A DNA stretch of 8,936 bases, from NCBI GenBank assembly GCA_023249165.1, contig JAHFDE010000058.1, positions 1 to 8,936 on the forward strand, in the 5' to 3' direction. Numbering within the stretch: position 1 is the first letter of the stretch; every line of letters begins with the position of its first letter. Positions 5,721-8,936 of this stretch are shown here, piece by piece. The notes beneath the pieces are model-generated. The model saw only the letters and a list, made by a program, of their open reading frames with translations. It had not been told where the DNA came from and did not search any database. The translations under genes and the position numbers were made by a program. Source of the DNA: Candidatus Methylomirabilota bacterium. Lineage in GTDB: Bacteria > Methylomirabilota > Methylomirabilia > Methylomirabilales > CSP1-5.

Positions 5721-6515
5721 ATGACCACCCCGACACTTGACGAGCTTCTGGAGCTGGCCCTCGAAGCCGCCCGCGAGGCAGGCGAGATCGCCCTGCACTA
5801 TTTCACCCGTGATGTCCAGGTGGAGGTGAAGTCCGACCAGACTCCCGTGACCGTCGCGGACCGCGAGGGCGAGAGGCTGCTCAGGGCCCGGATCGAGGAG
5901 CGCTTTCCCGGCCACGGCATCGTAGGAGAAGAGTTCGGCGTTGTCCGTGCACACGCCCCCTACCGTTGGATTCTCGACCCGATCGACGGGACCCAGTCGT
6001 TCATTCGCGGCGTGCCCCTCTGGGGCGTGATGATCGGCGTGGAACAGGACGGTGAGTCTGTCCTGGGGGTAGTCCACTTCCCCGCCCTCAGGGAGACGGT
6101 CTGGGCGCATGCGGGCGGTGGGGCGTGGTGGAACGGCAAGCGCGCGCGGGTCTCCTCGGTGGCCCGCTTGGATGACGCGACCCTCCTCACAACGGACACT
6201 CGTCTCTTCGGGGAGGCGAGCCTCCGGGCGGCGTTTGACCGACTGCGGACGCGGGTCAAGTTCGAGCGGACCTGGGGCGATTGCTACGGGCACGCCCTGG
6301 TGGCGACCGGGCGCGCGGACATCATGCTCGATCCCATTATGAGCGAGTGGGATGCCTGCGCGCTGCTTCCGATCCTCGAAGAAGCCGGCGGCCGCTTCTC
6401 GGACTGGCGGGGCATCCGCACCATCCGCGGCGGCAACGCGATTTCGACCAACCGACTGCTGTTCGAGCCGGTGATCAGCGTGCTGCGCAGCGAGGCTCAA
6501 GACACCAAGATCTGA
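5721..6515 (+). CDS. hisN: Histidinol-phosphatase, inositol monophosphatase family (HisN type)
   Basis: A Mg2+-dependent phosphatase of the inositol monophosphatase superfamily, most likely the HisN type that dephosphorylates L-histidinol phosphate, the penultimate step of histidine biosynthesis. Metal-binding and catalytic elements are all present: VKSDQTPVTVAD (36-47), GEEFG (69-73), the DPIDGT signature (86-91) followed by QSFIRGVPLWG, and SEWDACALLPILEEAGG (208-224) with metal ligand D211. The segment WGDCYGHALVATGRADIMLDP (from 185) favours HisN over inositol monophosphatase or SuhB. Its 264 residues are the normal length. ATG at 5721 is the only reasonable start, because an in-frame TGA lies at 5706-5708; there is no strong Shine-Dalgarno site, only GTGAGC inside the tandem repeat. 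No other his genes are in the window. Substrate use by a broader sugar phosphatase cannot be excluded. Confidence 0.85.
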   Translation: MTTPTLDELLELALEAAREAGEIALHYFTRDVQVEVKSDQTPVTVADREGERLLRARIEERFPGHGIVGEEFGVVRAHAPYRWILDPIDGTQSFIRGVPLWGVMIGVEQDGESVLGVVHFPALRETVWAHAGGGAWWNGKRARVSSVARLDDATLLTTDTRLFGEASLRAAFDRLRTRVKFERTWGDCYGHALVATGRADIMLDPIMSEWDACALLPILEEAGGRFSDWRGIRTIRGGNAISTNRLLFEPVISVLRSEAQDTKI

Positions 6516-6532
6516 CCGGATCAGGGAATCAG

Positions 6533-6661
6533 ATGATAAAGGGACTCCTGATGAGACTGATCGCCAGGAACAAGGAGTTCATTCTTTCCCAGGTCCTCTC
6601 CGTCAAGGATCTGATGCGGCTCTTGATGGGCAGGGCCCGGGAGAAAGTAGAGGGGTCGTGA
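6533..6661 (+). CDS. Possible 42-residue protein downstream of hisN
   Basis: A short frame starting 17 bp after the hisN stop: MIKGLLMRLIARNKEFILSQ at the N-terminus, then an amphipathic, leucine- and arginine-rich helix. Third codon positions are mostly G or C, like the neighbouring genes, which argues mildly for coding. AGGGAA four bases before the ATG is a weak ribosome-binding site. No known family is recognised and there is no clear signal peptide or membrane segment. Its TGA stop lies at the junction of a 17-bp tandem duplication, so the present C-terminus (EKVEGS) may be recent. The open frame also extends upstream inside hisN, so openness alone is not evidence. Confidence 0.35.
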   Translation: MIKGLLMRLIARNKEFILSQVLSVKDLMRLLMGRAREKVEGS

Positions 6662-6676
6662 AAGTAGAGGGGTCGA
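6643..6676. repeat. 17-bp perfect-type tandem duplication
   Basis: GAAAGTAGAGGGGTCG occurs twice head to tail (6643-6659 and 6660-6676), differing only in the last base of the 17-bp unit. The junction creates the TGA that ends the small frame before it. The sequence following the second copy (GTCTTTTGTTGACTAATTATG) looks like dispersed intergenic repeats known from many bacteria, as I recall them; this could not be verified here. Confidence 0.7.
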
Positions 6677-6773
6677 GTCTTTTGTTGACTAATTATGCCG
6701 TTGGATGGCCCGGCTAGACTCCCACTGCCTGAAGGGTCGGGATGAAGGCGTCGAACGGCTCTCATGCAGGGGG

Positions 6774-6806
6774 AAAAACAAAGGGGGTGACCGAAGTCAC
6801 CCCCTT
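6774..6806 (-). terminator. Rho-independent terminator of the rlmN-tRNA-fMet unit
   Basis: An 11-bp perfect stem, AAGGGGGTGAC with GTCACCCCCTT (6781-6791 and 6796-6806), closes a C(UUCG)G tetraloop when read on the minus strand. It is followed by TGTTTTT (6774-6780). This is a strong intrinsic terminator 20 bases downstream of the tRNA 3' end. Read on the plus strand it has no adjacent U-tract, so it serves the minus-strand unit. Confidence 0.92.
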
Positions 6807-6825
6807 GATGAGTGCATGGTCTTTT

Positions 6826-7996
<1,171 letters not shown>

Positions 7997-8000
<4 letters not shown>

Positions 8001-8758
8001 CGCTTCAGATCGTCCAGAGCCTTTCGGGCATACTCCGCCGAGGGCCCGGTCGACTCCAGCTCGAGCACCCTCTCAAACGCCCTGCGGGCCTCGCGACGTC
8101 TGCCGGCCTCAGCGTACGCAATCCCCAGGTTTCGGTAATAGACCGGCACCTTGGGGCTCAAGCGGGTCGCCTCGCTAAACGCGGAAATGGCGAGGTCCGT
8201 CTTGCCCTGCTGCAGGTACAGGAATCCCAAGTTGTTGTGGGCGTCCGCGTAGTCGCGTTCAACGTCCAGGGCAAGCCTATAATGCTCAATCGCCTGATCG
8301 ATCTTTCCCTGGCGCTCATAGATTTTGGCCAGATTGAAATAGGCAAAATGGGGCGTGGGATACAGGGGATCGTTGAGCACCTCCATGAGGAGGATTCGGG
8401 CCTTTTCCAGATCGCCTTTCAGCATGTAGGCACTGGCCAGATTGTTCTTGGCCGCCGTATATTTTTTGTCAAGCTTGATCGCTTCCTCGAACTGCTTGAT
8501 CGCCTCGTCGAGGTTTCGGTTGAACATGAACGCCATGCCCAGGTCAGACCGATAGATGGGATCGGTAGGACGGAGTTCCACCGCCTTGGAAAACTCCGGG
8601 ATGGCCAGACGATAATTCCCGGCGTCAAAGTACGCCCTTCCCAGCTCATAGTGGGTGGCCGCCGATGCCGGCGGTTGCTGAGGCTCAGGTGTCGTGGCAC
8701 AGGCCACGAGGAGCAGGGCCATTGGAGCCGTCCGCAGGAAGACTTGAACCATCCTCAT
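7997..8758 (-). CDS. TPR-repeat lipoprotein, PilF/PilW-like
   Basis: A 253-residue outer-envelope lipoprotein made of tetratricopeptide repeats. The signal sequence ends in lipobox LVAC, so C20 would be lipidated and the protein anchored in a membrane, probably the outer one. Six TPRs follow at about 35-68, 69-102, 103-136, 137-171, 172-205 and 206-239, with typical A-helix/B-helix motifs such as HYELGRAYFDAGNYRLAI and AHNNLGFLYLQQGKTDLAI. Length and the gene order beside rlmN resemble PilF/PilW, the type IV pilus pilotin that helps PilQ secretin assembly in gammaproteobacteria, but TPR lipoproteins are many and no pilus genes are seen here. GGAGG lies five bases before the ATG. It starts 43 bp after mltG and overlaps rlmN by four bases, so translational coupling is likely. 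Confidence 0.85.
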
Positions 8759-8801
8759 CCTTTCCTCCTCAGATGCTCTGCCTGTTCGTCACCGTGTTCC
8801 C

Positions 8802-8936
8802 TTACTGGTACTTGCGAACAGCCTGCTGGTGTTCCTCCAGGGTTCGGGAGAAGTGATGGGTCCCATCATTCTTGGAGACGAAGTAGAGATAGCTCACCCG
8901 GGCCGGGTACAGTGCCGCCTTCAGGGCTGCTTCTCC
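8802..8936 (-). CDS. mltG: Endolytic murein transglycosylase MltG, C-terminal end only
   Basis: The last 44 codons of a gene that runs out of the window on the right. MltG (YceG-like) is an inner-membrane lytic transglycosylase that cuts nascent glycan strands and sets their length. The translated tail contains SYLYFVSKNDGTHHFSRTLE then HQQAVRKYQ and a TAA stop. This is the highly conserved end of the YceG domain (LYFVSKNDGTHxFSxTLxEHNxAV). The catalytic glutamate and the N-terminal membrane anchor would lie outside the window. It is the first visible gene of the minus-strand unit mltG, TPR lipoprotein, rlmN, tRNA-fMet, and sits 43 bp before the TPR gene. Confidence 0.92.
   Translation of the reverse strand, partial: GEAALKAALYPARVSYLYFVSKNDGTHHFSRTLEEHQQAVRKYQ

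Noticed and set aside
5445..5724. Plus-strand frames through the repeats, including an EPRSGE-type peptide repeat
   Set aside because: The peptide repeat only reflects the 24-bp DNA repeat being divisible by three; the frames start inside the mobile-type repeats and end over the hisN start.
5580..6500. 306-codon open frame on the minus strand antisense to hisN
   Set aside because: hisN has all its family motifs; the antisense frame runs through the repeats at its end and resembles nothing known.
6781..6806. The 11-bp hairpin as a terminator for plus-strand hisN
   Set aside because: The U-tract is on the minus-strand side only; it sits more than 250 bp after hisN and just after the tRNA on the other strand.

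Overview
This window is a GC-rich stretch of a Gram-negative bacterial chromosome. It has diderm traits: a lipoprotein with a clear lipobox, several Sec-type signal peptides, and the murein transglycosylase MltG. Base composition and gene content would fit a candidate-phylum lineage such as Methylomirabilota/NC10 or a deltaproteobacterium, but no marker here settles this and the placement is a guess. I see no phage, CRISPR array or intact insertion sequence.

Left part, plus strand (1-1859): the 3' part of a membrane di-iron hydroxylase of the sterol desaturase family, then a flavin-reductase-like protein, then a small secreted protein of unknown function. Converging on these from the minus strand (1881-2738) is an exported protein with an HELVH zinc-metallopeptidase motif. 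A gene-poor stretch follows (2739-3155). Next come a 62-residue zinc-ribbon-like protein (3156-3344) and a broken remnant of a C-terminal helix-turn-helix on the minus strand (3341-3418).

Middle, minus strand (3430-5241): a two-gene unit of an exported methionine sulfoxide reductase A followed by an exported beta-propeller of the YVTN/YncE type. Between msrA and the next plus-strand gene lies a repeat-rich intergenic region (5242-5720). It holds two tandem copies of a roughly 110-bp element with terminal inverted repeats, then almost three copies of a 24-bp tandem repeat that run up to the start codon of a HisN-type histidinol-phosphatase (5721-6515). A possible 42-residue protein follows hisN, and its stop codon is made by a 17-bp tandem duplication.

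Right part, minus strand (8936 down to 6774): mltG (3' end only), a TPR lipoprotein resembling PilF/PilW, rlmN, initiator tRNA-fMet and a rho-independent terminator form one compact transcription unit. The TPR gene and rlmN overlap as ATGA. The rlmN reading frame runs 39 bases into the tRNA, and its stop codon is the UAA made by anticodon base U36 plus A37 and A38. Maturation of the tRNA from the shared transcript would therefore remove the rlmN stop codon. With the tandem inverted-repeat elements, this is the most interesting thing in the window. I found no convincing multi-gene novel system.
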